From positions 8,084,649-8,148,648 of the forward strand of contig CM055312.2 of NCBI GenBank assembly GCA_029255685.2: 64,000 nucleotides of DNA, written 5' to 3'. Source of the DNA: Silene conica. Lineage: Eukaryota; Streptophyta; Magnoliopsida; Caryophyllales; Caryophyllaceae. Under the pieces are notes generated by a model, which did no database searches, was not told where the DNA came from, and worked only from the letters and a program-made list of their open reading frames with translations. This document shows, piece after piece, positions 21,571 to 32,785 of this stretch. Within the stretch, counting starts at the first letter, position 1. Every line of letters starts with the position of its first letter. Position numbers and translations under genes: made by a program.

Positions 21571-23100
21571 ATGACAATATTCTACTTTCCACAATTTCAA
21601 CATGAATCATTGCATGTTTATTGGAATAGACTTGAGTATTACGTTTATCAATATGATTTTGATGTTGAGATATGGGAATTTTGTCATATGATTTATAATG
21701 GTGTCTTTGTTGAGGTTAGGGATATGATTGAGCAAAATTGTGAAGGGATGTTCAATTTTATGTCATATGATGAGAGGTGGGAGCTTCTTAAATATTTGGC
21801 TAAGAGTTCTAGTGAGTCGGACATGGTCTACCAAAATGAAATGAATGATCCTTATCATGTTACTCCTTTATCTTTGGATGTTAATGATATGCATGGTCCT
21901 CCCGCTCATCATTCTTCCCCTTTCCCGATAAATACATGTAATATGCAATCTTTTTCATCAAGTTGTGAACCATGTGGTGATTGTGAAGATAACTTTGGTG
22001 CATGTCCCTCTTATGTTTCCCAAATACCCATGGATGATTATATGGTGAATGATGTTAATGATGATATGCATGTCTTGGCCCTTTCTTGTGAACCACCTAC
22101 ATCTTTTTCAAAAGAGCTTTTACACCCTTCTTTTCAATCTACACCTCACTTTGTGAATGTTTTTGATGGTTGTGAGTTGAAGATGGTGAAATTTGATGAT
22201 AATGAGTGGTTGAATGAGCCAAATAATGTTCTTAGTGAAAGTTTTAAGGATTTTGGTTTGTGTGAGTTTGAGGAAGAGGGTGAATTTGAGACTTTACCTA
22301 CTATTATTAATGATAAATTAGTTGAATTTTCCTTAATCAATACTCATGAAAACCCCACTTTTGAGGATTTGAGTGGTGTGACAATGGGGAAAAATCCACT
22401 TTTTGATGACATGGTAGATGAGGTTAGTAGTGGAAGTGAGCATGCTTTGAGTGGTGAAGAGAAAGTGGAGAAAAATGATGTTTTCATTGGTTCTTGGGAT
22501 AAGGAGATCGATGTCACTCTTGATGATAGCCTCGAGGTAACGTGGGAAGATGATATTGTGGATGTTCGCTCCTTAGGAGAACCTATCTTCAAGAGATTTC
22601 TTGAGAAAATTTCGATGCCTATCCCTTATAGAGAAGATGATTCTCTTATTCCCATTGTTTTGCCTCTCTTTGACATTCTTACTCCATGTTATGTAACCAT
22701 GCTTATTGAGGATTATTGTGAGAATCCTACAAAGGAGGTTGTGTTGGCATTTGGTTTAACACTTGATGATTGTTTGATTGACAACCTTGAGTTTGGAGAT
22801 ATGGACATTGCTCTTAAGGAAAGTGTGAAAGGGGAAAATGATGTGAGTGAATTTAGAAGTTTTCATCCTCTTCTTGTGATTTTGAAATCAAGTGACAAAT
22901 CCTTAGGCGGTAATGAGATGTTTGGCGTTCACTTTTTACCTCAGAAACCTCTCATCACTCCGCTTCTTCTTTCTTGGTTTTATGGATGGTCTTGTTTGGT
23001 TGTTAAGATGCATTATGATCACTTTCTTGAAGATTGGTCTAGTACATTTGACAAGTTAATGAAATCTTTGACGGGATTTTTAAATGACTCACTTGCTTGA
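21571..23100 (+). CDS. 509-aa gag-like protein of the non-autonomous retrotransposon, unit 2
   Basis: The protein is identical to that at 15236-16765: an N-terminal gag-like segment (about residues 8-85) followed by an acidic, Asp/Glu/Ser-rich remainder without recognisable domains. Only one substitution (G at 18492 versus T at 24827) and three homopolymer length changes separate the two 4.5-kb internal regions, as far as I could see by eye. The absence of any difference in the frame is therefore expected from the recent duplication and does not by itself show selection. Confidence 0.75.
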   Translation: MTIFYFPQFQHESLHVYWNRLEYYVYQYDFDVEIWEFCHMIYNGVFVEVRDMIEQNCEGMFNFMSYDERWELLKYLAKSSSESDMVYQNEMNDPYHVTPLSLDVNDMHGPPAHHSSPFPINTCNMQSFSSSCEPCGDCEDNFGACPSYVSQIPMDDYMVNDVNDDMHVLALSCEPPTSFSKELLHPSFQSTPHFVNVFDGCELKMVKFDDNEWLNEPNNVLSESFKDFGLCEFEEEGEFETLPTIINDKLVEFSLINTHENPTFEDLSGVTMGKNPLFDDMVDEVSSGSEHALSGEEKVEKNDVFIGSWDKEIDVTLDDSLEVTWEDDIVDVRSLGEPIFKRFLEKISMPIPYREDDSLIPIVLPLFDILTPCYVTMLIEDYCENPTKEVVLAFGLTLDDCLIDNLEFGDMDIALKESVKGENDVSEFRSFHPLLVILKSSDKSLGGNEMFGVHFLPQKPLITPLLLSWFYGWSCLVVKMHYDHFLEDWSSTFDKLMKSLTGFLNDSLA

Positions 23101-23324
23101 TGTGACTTTGTTGTATATATTTCTTTGCTTGCTTGTGTTTGGTTTTTTTTGTTTTGTTTCATGTGTATAGGTACTTTTGTTAGCTTCAAGACCAACAAGA
23201 CCAACAAGACGGTGGCTAGAAGTAGAAGAGTCAAAGATTATTTCACTTAGTGAATGATTGAAGATTATGCTTTAGACGGTAATATTCTTGACCTACCCGT
23301 TTTTTTTTTGCCTTCCCTTGTTCT

Positions 23325-23363
23325 TTGACATTGGGGACAATGTCAAGTTTAAGTGTAGGGAGG
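23325..23363 (+). promoter_or_regulatory. Hairpin plus purine-tract module A, unit 2
   Basis: Identical to module A of unit 1: a 9-bp stem, GGGA loop, then AGTGTAGGGAGG. Confidence 0.85.
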
Positions 23364-24241
23364 TTTGTTGTTGTTGGTTAGATGAGTAGTAGTTGTTTGG
23401 ATTTTTGAGGTTGGAGGTGTTGATTTTAAGATTTGGGGATTTTTGAGGCATTTTTTTTGTGCAAAGGAGGAGTTTCGGGATGTGAAAAATGGCGAAAAAA
23501 GGGCGAAAATTGGAGGTGGGTGCATTTTCTTGAATTTGGAGAGTTTTAGAAGTGAAAATGGGTGTTTTGGGTGTAACTCAGGGCAGTGGGGTGTTGCTAC
23601 ACCCTACTGGAAGAGATACACCCAAGGGGAAATTGTAGCTGGGTGTAACTCAGGCAGTGGGGTGTTACTACACCCGACTTGGTTGAGATACACCCGACCC
23701 GGAAAAAAAAAAAAGAAATTAAAAAAAATTTAAAAAAAAGGAAAAAGATCTTTTTTCACCTTTTGCTCCTTTCTTATAATTTTGTGAACTACAACCCCAA
23801 AACCTCCTTTTTACTTCAAAATTTCGACAATTCTTTTTCCCGTTGTTCCCTTGTTTCTCAAGCTTTTTACATTCCGTCTTCACTTTTGTGTTCTTCGTTC
23901 CCTCTAATGTCTTTTTCTAGGTGAAAATCCCCTTTCGCTCCTTTATGAAAATCCAAATTGCACCAAATTCCTTCCTCATATCCAAATTTCTTTTGTTTTG
24001 CTTTATTTTGTTTTGATTTTTCTTTTGTGTTAGACTATTTTCTACCCTAGTTTCTTTTTCTTAGTTTTTGCTTTTGAGTTTCTTTTCTTTTTCCTTGTCT
24101 CCTCTTTATACTTTCTATATAAAAAAGTATAAAGAGGAGGCCCCAAAAAAAAAAAATACCAAAAACATGTTTTTCCTTTTCAAAAAATCGAAAATACCAA
24201 AAATATTTTGCCTCTTTTTGTATTTTTCTTCCATGCACTTG

Positions 24242-24277
24242 TCTCATCGAGGACGATGAGATTTTAGTGTGGGGAGG
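24242..24277 (+). promoter_or_regulatory. Hairpin plus purine-tract module B, unit 2
   Basis: Identical to module B of unit 1. Confidence 0.85.
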
Positions 24278-25977
24278 GGAAATATATTCTTTGTATATAT
24301 TTCTTTTTGAGAAAATTTCAGAAAATACAAAAAAAAAATTGAAAAATTTGAAAAATCCAAAAATATTGCATTGTACATATTTTGTGTTTTGTTTGTCCTA
24401 ACCATATTCCTAGGTCGCACACAAGAATGCATCGGAGAAGAAGTTGGTAAAATTACTCTTCCTCTTTCTCCTTATTCCTTCCTTTTCATTTTTTTTCATA
24501 TATTTATGGAGGAGGATGGGATTATGTGATGTGGGTGTTCCCTTGGGGAACCGTTTTGGAGATTGTTGTGTGAAACTTATGTGTTGGTAGGATGTTTGCA
24601 TCTAGTTTAAAAGTAGGCATTTAGTTTTATTTTGGCATATGCATTATAACATGTGAATATGTAGTTGCATTTCATGGCATATAGTTTCTCTTAGTTAATC
24701 TTGTTTTTGAAAAAAAAAAACCCCTAAGGGAGAATTTTGGCAAAAATACCTAGGACTATGCAAATTTTCTTTCGGCTTGTAACTTTGTTTATCTAGAATA
24801 GTTTTGAATCACCCTATTTATTGCCCCTCTAGTATCTTTCATGACATTTTCCGCTACTAAGTCAAAGGTTTGCATGTGAGTCACCTTGTTCAACCCCATT
24901 TTGTTAAGGAGTGTCGATTAGGTGATCCTGGTGACCTTGGTAGTCTAGGTCGGATGGTAATTCCTAAGAAATTTTTGATTTTTTTTATGCTCAATTCACT
25001 TATTTTGGTTTTGGAAATCTTGATTTTGAAAAAAAAAAAAGAGAAACCTCTAAAAAAATGTGTGTTTGAATAAAGTCTCTTGGTTTGGAGGAAGGCTAAC
25101 ACTTCGATGTGCTTTGGGGGGGAATGTCATTACCTTGGTTTCCCGCTTGGTCGTGAATTCGACCTCCCCGAAGACAGAGTGAATGTCCCCCGACAAGCTA
25201 ACATCTAGAGTTTAACCGGTTGCCTAATAAGTGATTGGCGAAAATAAAGGGTGTTAGCACGCGTGAGACAAGCCCTATCCGAACCATTTGAGAGCAAAAG
25301 AAAAAAAAAAAAAAAAAAAAAAAAAAAGAAAGAAGAAAAAATTATAATAAGAGGTAAAATTTTGAGTTTTTTTTCTAACCTTTATAAAATGAGTTGAGTA
25401 TTTTACTTCAAAAATCTTTTTACTTTTGCCATCCCCTTTAGATGAACTTGGAACGAACCACGACTCTTGCTTGACAAGAGTCTAGACCGTCTAATTTTTC
25501 ACTTCTAAGCATATTGGGGATTCCCTTCCATTTTCATCCGATCGCCTTTGACAAAGTAGTAGGAAAATGCATGTGAAAGTAGCCTAGACTTGCACTATTT
25601 TAGGGGGTGATTTGTAGCTATCCTTGTAAACCTAGTCACTTGTCGAATTTATATTTGTAAGGAGTATGTGTTTTTGCTTGATTTTCCACTAGGTAGTGAC
25701 CGCCACCTTGATGAGGAAGGTGGCATTTCCTATTGATCGGTGCATCTTATTTCTACCTTGCGTTTGAGCTTAGGATGCATCACAATTTTGTGCAAGAGCT
25801 TACTTGCCTTGCGAGTTGTGCTTTACCTCATGAGCACAATTACATGAGTTGAAGGGGCGTTGAGTGCGCTAATACTCATGCGGCTAGTTAATTTAGTAGT
25901 ATTACATTTACTTGATTAGTTTTCTTATTTGTTCTTGTAGTTCCCTTCATTGCCCTTTTTCTTAGCTTGAACTAGTG

Positions 25978-26016
25978 CTTACTCGAGGACGAGTAAGGGT
26001 TTAGTGTGGGGAGATT
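25978..26016 (+). promoter_or_regulatory. Hairpin plus polypurine tract, module C, unit 2
   Basis: Identical to module C of unit 1, directly next to LTR3. Confidence 0.88.
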
Positions 26017-27813
26017 TGATTACTACGTTATCGACCTATTTCTCATAGCTATTTCCCTCTACTTTGTCTAGTTTTCATATCGTTTCTCCCGTATTTATCC
26101 CCTTTTTATCCTTAAATAACGTTACATGCTATTTTCATGCGATTTCTATGTTTTTGTAGCATTGTTGCGTTGTCATAGGTATTCCGGGATCTTTACGGAA
26201 GTGTCGAGAAGCCTACAAGTCGAGAAACCGAGCTTTAATCCTTTCTGGGTGTATCTAGCCCAAAGTCGGGCATAACTCGGGCAGTGGGGTGTTCCTACAC
26301 CCACCAAAAAATCAAAGTCGGGCGTAACTCGGGCAGTGGGGTGTTCTTACACCTAACTTGTCCAAGCTACACCCAAGAGGATTGAAGAACAAGACAAATT
26401 AAGGAAGCCGGGTGTAACTGGGCTCCGTCCGGCGTAACTTGACTTTGTCCGGTGCAAGTGGACCACGGCCGGTGTATTGATTAATTTGTTTGATGTATGT
26501 CACGTGTTACCTCTAGACTAGTTTTGGCATATTTTTATTTCTAATTACTATTTGTGAGTGTTTATTTAGTGGGCCATTACATTTGGGAAGGATTTTTGGG
26601 GGTTATTTGTATTGGCCCATATAAATAGAGTAAGAGGAGTAGAATGACGAGGGTGGTGCGGGACGCACGAAGCAACAGTCCCAATTTTTCAGATTAATTT
26701 TTAGGGTTTATCTCTTATTTTCTCCCAAATTTTCTCTCTAAAAATTAGTATAGGAATAGATTAATTAATGTCAAGTTTTAATCTTATGGGTATGTAAGAC
26801 AATCTACATTATTTATGCAATTCCCTCTCATTTATTGGTATCAATTTCTCATCCTTACTCTTTCTTATTGTTTTTAATTATGTCTTGTTGTTTTGATAAT
26901 TTTAATCTTTAATTAGTTAATATTTTAGTCTTTAATTATTGTTCTTAGCATCATGTTTAGTATAGTTGTCACTTGTTTATGTTAGATTAGTAATGAGTAG
27001 TCTTTCACTAGGGTGCGATGAGACCCCGACATGAATAATTTACCTAATTAGTTTCTTTTTGATTGGTTGTTGAGGGGGATTTTATCGGGTTTAAATGAAA
27101 GGTTTTGAATTGGTTGTGTTCTATTTGGGAAAATAGTCGGTTTTGGCCCTTGTCCACCAACGAGAGTTGGTTAGGTCGGGATTTGTCTACCCCTCTTAGT
27201 CCCTTTGTCAACTTGGGTTAAGCCCGGGAGGGAGAACCCGAGTAGGGTGCTTTTGTTTATCGGTTTGAAATTCACCTTCGGGAGAAGGGTTGGGATGACC
27301 GGGGATTATCGCGGGCTTAAGCCCTTGACCTTGGTGAGAGGTGAGCGGAATGGGCCCATTTTGGCAAGCCTTGAGTCTTGAGTCGGGGGAAGCCGAGTCA
27401 TGAGCCCGAGAGGGAGTTGACTTGGTATTACTAGTGTCCTATTATGAGCCCGGGAGGGAGTTGATAGGCGACCTAGAGACGTTTCCACCTTATTAGTCTA
27501 CCCTTGATAACTAGTTAACGAAACTAAGCGGTGAATTACGAATTGTTGGTGGTTAAATCGTACCCTAGGCCTTTTCTTTATTGCTTAAATCGTTATTTCA
27601 TTACTTGTTCACTTAGTTTCTTATTATTTTAGTTTATTAGCTTAGTACTTATCAACTTAATGATTCGCGTAGCTAACCTATAATCTAAGATAAGACTAGT
27701 ACTCAAACTTAACCTCCCTGTGGATCGACCTCGACTACCCTACTACATTAGTTTAGTAGTTGAGTTTTATAAATTTTGTTTGATCGGGGGAAGGCGACAA
27801 AACCCCGTTATCA
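26017..27813 (+). repeat. LTR3 of the tandem retrotransposon
   Basis: 1797 bp, beginning TGATTAC and ending GTTATCA, followed by the CTAAT duplication and the satellite. It carries private bases at its 3' side: GATAGGCG at 27468, CTTAGT and TTCGCG. Confidence 0.95.
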
Positions 27814-28571
27814 CTAATATAAACAGAATACGAGCTAATATTAAAAAAAATACGAGTTAATATAAAAAAACACGAGTTATTAAGATAAGAATACGAACTA
27901 TTAATATAAGAATACGAGCTATTATTATAAGAATGCGAGCTAATGTAAAAAGAATACGAGTTTACGAAAATCACGAACTAAAAAATACGAGCACATCAAA
28001 ACGCAAGCTATTACCCTAAGAATACGAGCTAATATAAGAAGAATACGATGTAATATAAAAAGAATACGAGGTAATATAAAAAGAATACGAGCTAATATTA
28101 AAAAAATATGAGTTATTAAGATAAGAATGCGAGCTATTAATATAAGAATACGAGCTAATAATATAAGAATACGCGGTAATGTAAAAAGAATACAAGCTTA
28201 AGAAAATCACGGACTAAAAAATACGAGCACATACAAATGCAACTTATTACCCTAAGAATACGAGTTAATTTAAAAAAATACGAGCTAATATAAAAAGAAT
28301 ACGAGCTAATATTAAAAGAATACGAGCTAATGTAAAAAAACACGAGTTATTAAGATGAGAACACAAGCTATTAATATAAAAATACGAGATATTAAGATAA
28401 GAATACGAACTATTAAGATAAGAATACGAGCTATTAATATAAGAATACGAGCTAATTTATAAAGAATATGAACTAATAAAATAAGAATACGAGTTATTAA
28501 CATATATAAGAATATGAGCTAGTACCAAAAATATACGAGCTAATGTAATCAGAATACGAGCTAATATAAAT
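27814..28571. repeat. 'aatacgagctaatat' minisatellite, right part of the split array
   Basis: Continues the array interrupted at 13345. The first five bases (CTAAT) repeat the last five before LTR1. The higher-order marker 'AATCACG(A/G)ACTAAAAAAT' appears near 27969 and 28205. Confidence 0.93.
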
Positions 28572-28657
28572 TTTGTATCAAAAAGTTTATTCAACATAGT
28601 AATCCATAACAATTCCACAAATTTTACACAACACAGTATAAAAAGTATACTAGTAAT

Positions 28658-29138
28658 CTAGGTAGCACGGACACTTCTCCTAATGAGCCGTACCGTGTCC
28701 GACACCGTGTCCGACACCGACACTCCACGGACACACGCCGAAACGTGTCCAACACCTAAACAGCCGTGTCTAACTTTCAACATTTATTTGGGCACGAGTC
28801 CGACGCGTGTCCATGGTATTTGAGTCGTGTCCACGATATTTGGTTATCATTTGCGGTGAATGATGTTCTTGAGATGAGAAATACGTTAACGAAAGAGATC
28901 AATTAGAATATTGATTCGGATGAGGAATGAAAATGAATTTATTATCAAGGCAAGTTTTACATTCACTTATTTAAAATTAATAACAAATACTTTTACAAAA
29001 ATAAAATCAAACATTTATAACTATAAAATGTATATTTTATTAAATTTAAATGCCGTGTCCCGTGTCCTAAATTTTGTGGCATGCCGTGTCCCGTGTCCGT
29101 GTCGTGTCCGTGTCCGTGTCCGTTTTGGTGCTACCTAG
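28658..29138 (+). mobile_element. hAT-type MITE with GTGTCC repeats, copy 1
   Basis: Terminal inverted repeats CTAGGTAGCAC and GTGCTACCTAG are flanked by the 8-bp duplication CTAGTAAT at 28650-28657 and 29139-29146, as in hAT elements. Inside, both ends are rich in short 'GTGTCCG/ CGGACAC' repeats. The middle is AT-rich. It has no coding capacity. A reverse-oriented relative lies at 32296-32785. Confidence 0.88.
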
Positions 29139-29146
29139 CTAGTAAT

Positions 29147-29829
29147 ACAAAGCAATTTCACAAATTGTACTATACAAAAGCAATTTATTCAACATAAAAG
29201 AGTATACGTGTTTCACTTTCACAAAAGTATACAAAGCAATTTCACAAAAGTATACGTATTTCAATTTATTTCTTCTAACTGAACCTAGGGCTATAAAAAA
29301 TTGCATACGGGTTATTATAAAAAAATATCTTGACACAAAGGCGTAATATGTAATTGTTTTTCCAAAACCACTGAATTAGAAGTACATGTTTCCATTTCCA
29401 TTGAAGTTTCATGCTCCTTCAAAATTTCATATTGTTTCATTGATGATGACCCATCCGGTGTTTCATTCGCAGTCGAAGATTCGTTCATCATTGATGATAA
29501 AAATTATATAATGGTATTAAATAAACTAAAATATGGAGATATAATAATTAAGAAGATAAATCATTTACTGGATGATGAATGAAGACGAGTTAGAAAAACA
29601 GGGAAGAAGATACAGGAGAGAGGAAGTGGGGAAGAATGGGATTACTAACTTTTTTAGTTTATTTTTTTTTTACAAAAATAATAAAAAAAAGACTAAAATA
29701 TCCCTGGATGTACAATAGCATTGTACATCTGGTGGTATAGTCCAGGAACTGAAGTTGATGCATTGATAATATCAGCGGTTAGGATTTAGGAATTGAGTTG
29801 GCCTAAACGTTGGAGTATTTGGTGGTGTC
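29147..29829. other. AT-rich spacer
   Basis: No genes or clear terminal repeats found. 'CACAAAAGTATAC' style phrases repeat near 29160-29260. Confidence 0.5.
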
Positions 29830-29881
29830 TAGGGATGTCAACGGACTCTGAGATCCGCTAGATCCTACTCTGATAGATAAG

Positions 29882-31157
29882 GGGGGTTATAAAACGTCGT
29901 CGACGTTTTATAACAAATCGTAGACGTTTTTCATAAAAATTACATTGTTTGCCCTTACTCCCCATCTCTCTAACTTATCTCTCCTCTAAACTCTCCCAAA
30001 CAAAACAAACAACACTTCAAAAAACTCAATTTTCTCACAATGATTCAATGAAATTTTCGCTGTTCGACATCTGCATTTACGAGATTAGAACGTTACATAA
30101 ATAAAATTAAACAACTTTTCATACAAAAAATAATAAACTACCCATTTAAATACAAAATTAACATTTTATAAAAAAAATAAATATAAGTTTAACTTTTAAA
30201 ATTGAAAATATACGGTTTAAAAAAAAAAAAAAGTCTGAAACATGGACGGACTTTGAATTTGGAGGGACGTCGAAATCACACGTCCTCCCCATGGAGGGAC
30301 CTCCAATTCCCACGTCCTCCCCATGGAGGGACTTCCAATTCTCACGTCCTCCCCATGGAGGGACCTCCAATTCTCATGTCCTCTCCATGGAGGGACCTCC
30401 AATTCTCACGTCCTCCCCATGGAGGGACCTCCAATTCTCATGTCCTCTCCATGGAGGGACCTCCTCCATGGAGGGACCTCCAATTCTCACGTCCTCCCCA
30501 TGGAGGGACGTCCATTTCTCACATCCTCCCCATGGAGGGACGTCCATTTTTCACGTCCAACCCATGACGCTAAATTTTTTTGTCACCCCCCACCCATGGA
30601 CGTTGAAATCCAACGTTCTCCTCACCCATGGACGTTGAATTCCAACGTCCTTCCCACCCATGGACGTGTGATTTTCACGCCCTACCCATCCGTGGACGTG
30701 AAAAATCACCGTCCTCTACCACTACAGACTTGAAAAATCGACGGAGTCTCTTCCTTTACATACCCAAATCAATCAAAAACAACTACAACTACAATTAAAT
30801 CGACAACATACAACAATAACAACAACAAACAACACTAACAACAACAATTCGAATTTATCACAAATTGAAAAACAAATTGAAAAAAATTAACATAAACAAA
30901 ATCAACAACTACAATTCGAATTAATTAAAAAAAACAAATACTTGCCTCGTGGCGGTGGTCCTGCGGTGGTCGTGAAGGTGTTGCGGCAGTGCGGCTCGTG
31001 TGGTGGTGTTTTGGTGGTGGGGCGGCAGGGAAGAGTAAGGGGAGTAAGGGAGAGGGAGAGTTTGGGAGGATGAGTGAATGAATAAGGGTAGTTTGGTCTT
31101 TTTTTTGAATTTCGTCGACGATTTGTTATAAAACGTCGACGACGTTTCGCAATTGGG
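29882..31157. mobile_element. TIR DNA element carrying a 33-bp minisatellite
   Basis: Inverted ends of about 45 bp share AAACGTCGTCGACGTTTTAT then AACAAATCGT. The flanks are TAGATAAG at 29874-29881 and 31158-31165, an 8-bp duplication (a ninth base mismatches). It is inserted into the hAT-like element, whose sequence resumes directly after. It contains the array at 30241-30735 and simple (CAA)n-like DNA, but no transposase. The class is uncertain: GTCGACG-rich ends resemble those of the Mutator-like element at 44432-49420. Confidence 0.82.
30241..30735. repeat. 33-bp minisatellite with palindromic unit
   Basis: About nine good copies of a unit containing CCATGGAGGGACCTCC and CACGTCCTCC, then four diverged units built on GGACGTTGAATTCCAACGTC. 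Because 33 is a multiple of three, open frames with 11-residue repeats arise in all three forward frames and on the minus strand. Those are by-products of the repeat, not genes. Each unit contains one or more inverted repeats (CCATGG, GGAGG-GA-CCTCC). Confidence 0.92.
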
Positions 31158-31440
31158 TAGATAAGATATAGATTCTTATATTTTGGACCCTATAGATCTG
31201 AATTGGATCTGGATCCAGCTTTCCCATCACGGATCCGAATATGGATCATATTGGACCCTGTCCAGATCCGACAGAGATGACAAATGATCTTGGATCTGGT
31301 CTAGATCCGCTAGACCCTACCATGATGGATAGGATATGAATCCTTACATTTTGGACCCTACGGATTTGAATTTCGCTTTCACATCACGGATCCGGATTTG
31401 GATTCTATTGGATCTAGATCGAATTCGTTGCCATCTCTAG

Positions 31441-32295
31441 CTGTGTCGTGTGTGAGGGGTTGGATGATATAATTTGCTATTTTCGGTTGATGGAATAAGT
31501 TCTAAATTACTAGGACGGATGGAGTATATTGTTTCTATAATCGTGTATAACTTGGGAGTATAGATTAAAATGTTTAAATTACGTTTAGGATGCGCCTAAA
31601 ATCATCTCAAGCTAGTGCGATAACAAAGTTTTATCTCTTGTGCAGGGAGGTGTGGCGGTTCCTTCTTTTTTCTTGTCTTACCAGTGTTTCTATTAAATCT
31701 GAAATAACGTTAAAAAAACAAGTTAATTGTTACTAGAATTAGAAACTCTCCGCACTTTAAGTATTAAACACACATATTGGGTGTTATACCTATTTCGGAT
31801 ATTGGCGCAAATATTGAAGTACTCATATGTCATAACTAAGTATAATTTTATGTTTCACAGTTTATAATACCCTAATCAAATTTAAACCACTAAAACTTGA
31901 GAAAGACGGTCTTTCAATAAATTATTGAAAGATCATTTTTCTTTACCCATTTACTAGTTTTACGCCTCTGCAAAAAATGCACGGGTTTAATTTTATTAAA
32001 CCGAAAAAATAAAAATGAAAATGTGAATATATTTAATAAAAAATATAATTTTAGTATTGCAGATATCGATGTAAAAAATAAAAAGAATTTATACGCTTAA
32101 CTTAGACGTAAGTAAAAACAACGCACATGCTGACATTATAAAATTATACAAATTCTTATATAGGAAGACATTATCGGTTTAAGTTTAGGACGGATCAAAT
32201 ATACATATGTAGCATGAATCAAACAAAAAAAAGCATTATACATGGCGAAAATAAAATAGTTGTCCTATAAGTCTATAACCCATGGGCCTAACCGC
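31441..32295. other. AT-rich spacer
   Basis: No genes. 31895-31950 resembles the end of the dispersed repeat at 55870 ('GACGGTCTTTCAATAAATTATTGAAAG'). Confidence 0.5.
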
Positions 32296-32785
32296 CTAGG
32301 TAGCACCAAAACAGACACGGACATGGACACGACACGAACATGGGACACGACATGCCATGAAATTTAGGACACGGGACACGACATTTAAATTTAATAAAAT
32401 ATACATTTTATAGTTATAATTTTTTGATTTTATTTTTGCACAAGTATTTGATATTAATTTTAAATAAGTGAATGTAAAACTTGCCCTTCATAATAAATGT
32501 ATTTTCATTCCTCATCCGAATCAATATTCTAATTGATCTCTTGTGATAACGCATTTCTCATCTCAAGAACATCATTCACCGCAAATGATAACCAAATATC
32601 GTGGACACGTGACGGACACGGCTCAAATACCATGGACACGCGTCGGACACGTGCCCAAATAAATGTAGAAAATTAGACACGACTGTTTAGGTGTTGGACA
32701 CGTTTCGGCGTGTGTCCGTGAAGTGTCGGTGTCGGACACGGTGTCGGACACGGTACGGCTAATTAGGAGAAGTGTCTGTGCTACC
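32296..32785 (-). mobile_element. hAT-type MITE with GTGTCC repeats, copy 2, inverted
   Basis: This is the reverse complement of the family at 28658-29138 along its whole length, starting CTAGGTAGCAC and ending near GTGCTACCT. I could not find a clean target duplication, so this copy is older or its end has changed. Confidence 0.82.

Larger units (their letters stand above)
23101..25977 (+). other. Long non-coding internal region, unit 2
   Basis: Copy of 16766-19641. It differs by one fewer A in the run near 23703, one more in the run near 24145, one more in the long A-run near 25301, and a T for G at 24827. Stem-loop motifs occur near 23589 and 23660. No gene is called. Confidence 0.7.
13346..27813 (+). 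mobile_element. Non-autonomous gypsy-type retrotransposon, tandem array LTR-internal-LTR-internal-LTR
   Basis: Three 1797-bp LTRs enclose two nearly identical internal regions (4538 and 4539 bp). The 5-bp duplication CTAAT is found once before LTR1 (13341-13345) and once after LTR3 (27814-27818), and not between units, so a single insertion later became an array. Each internal region starts with a tRNA-Asp-type primer binding site and ends with a polypurine tract. The only sizeable conserved frame encodes a 509-aa gag-like protein; no protease, reverse transcriptase, RNase H or integrase is present. The element must depend on enzymes from another element, probably of the Athila/Tat type by LTR end and primer site. 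Confidence 0.95.
29830..31440. mobile_element. hAT-like element rich in GGATCC/GATCCG motifs, with a nested insertion
   Basis: The ends CTAGGGATGTCAACGGA and (reverse complement) CTAGAGATGGCAACGAA match imperfectly. The flanking 8-mers GTGGTGTC and GCTGTGTC agree at six positions, compatible with an old 8-bp duplication. The body is packed with 'GGATCTGGATCC', 'GATCCG' and 'TTTTGGACCCTA' phrases. It is split by a younger TIR element at 29882-31157. No coding capacity. Confidence 0.6.

Noticed and set aside
13346..27813. Assembly artefact as the cause of the duplicated internal region
   Set aside because: LTR differences are ordered in one clean switch and the two internal regions differ by a substitution and homopolymer lengths, which fits real copies. 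Homopolymer differences alone could be sequencing error, so it is not excluded.
30202..30733. Three overlapping forward frames of 115-136 codons and two minus frames with repeated peptide motifs
   Set aside because: They are produced by the 33-bp minisatellite inside a TIR element; no start context, domain or promoter supports them.
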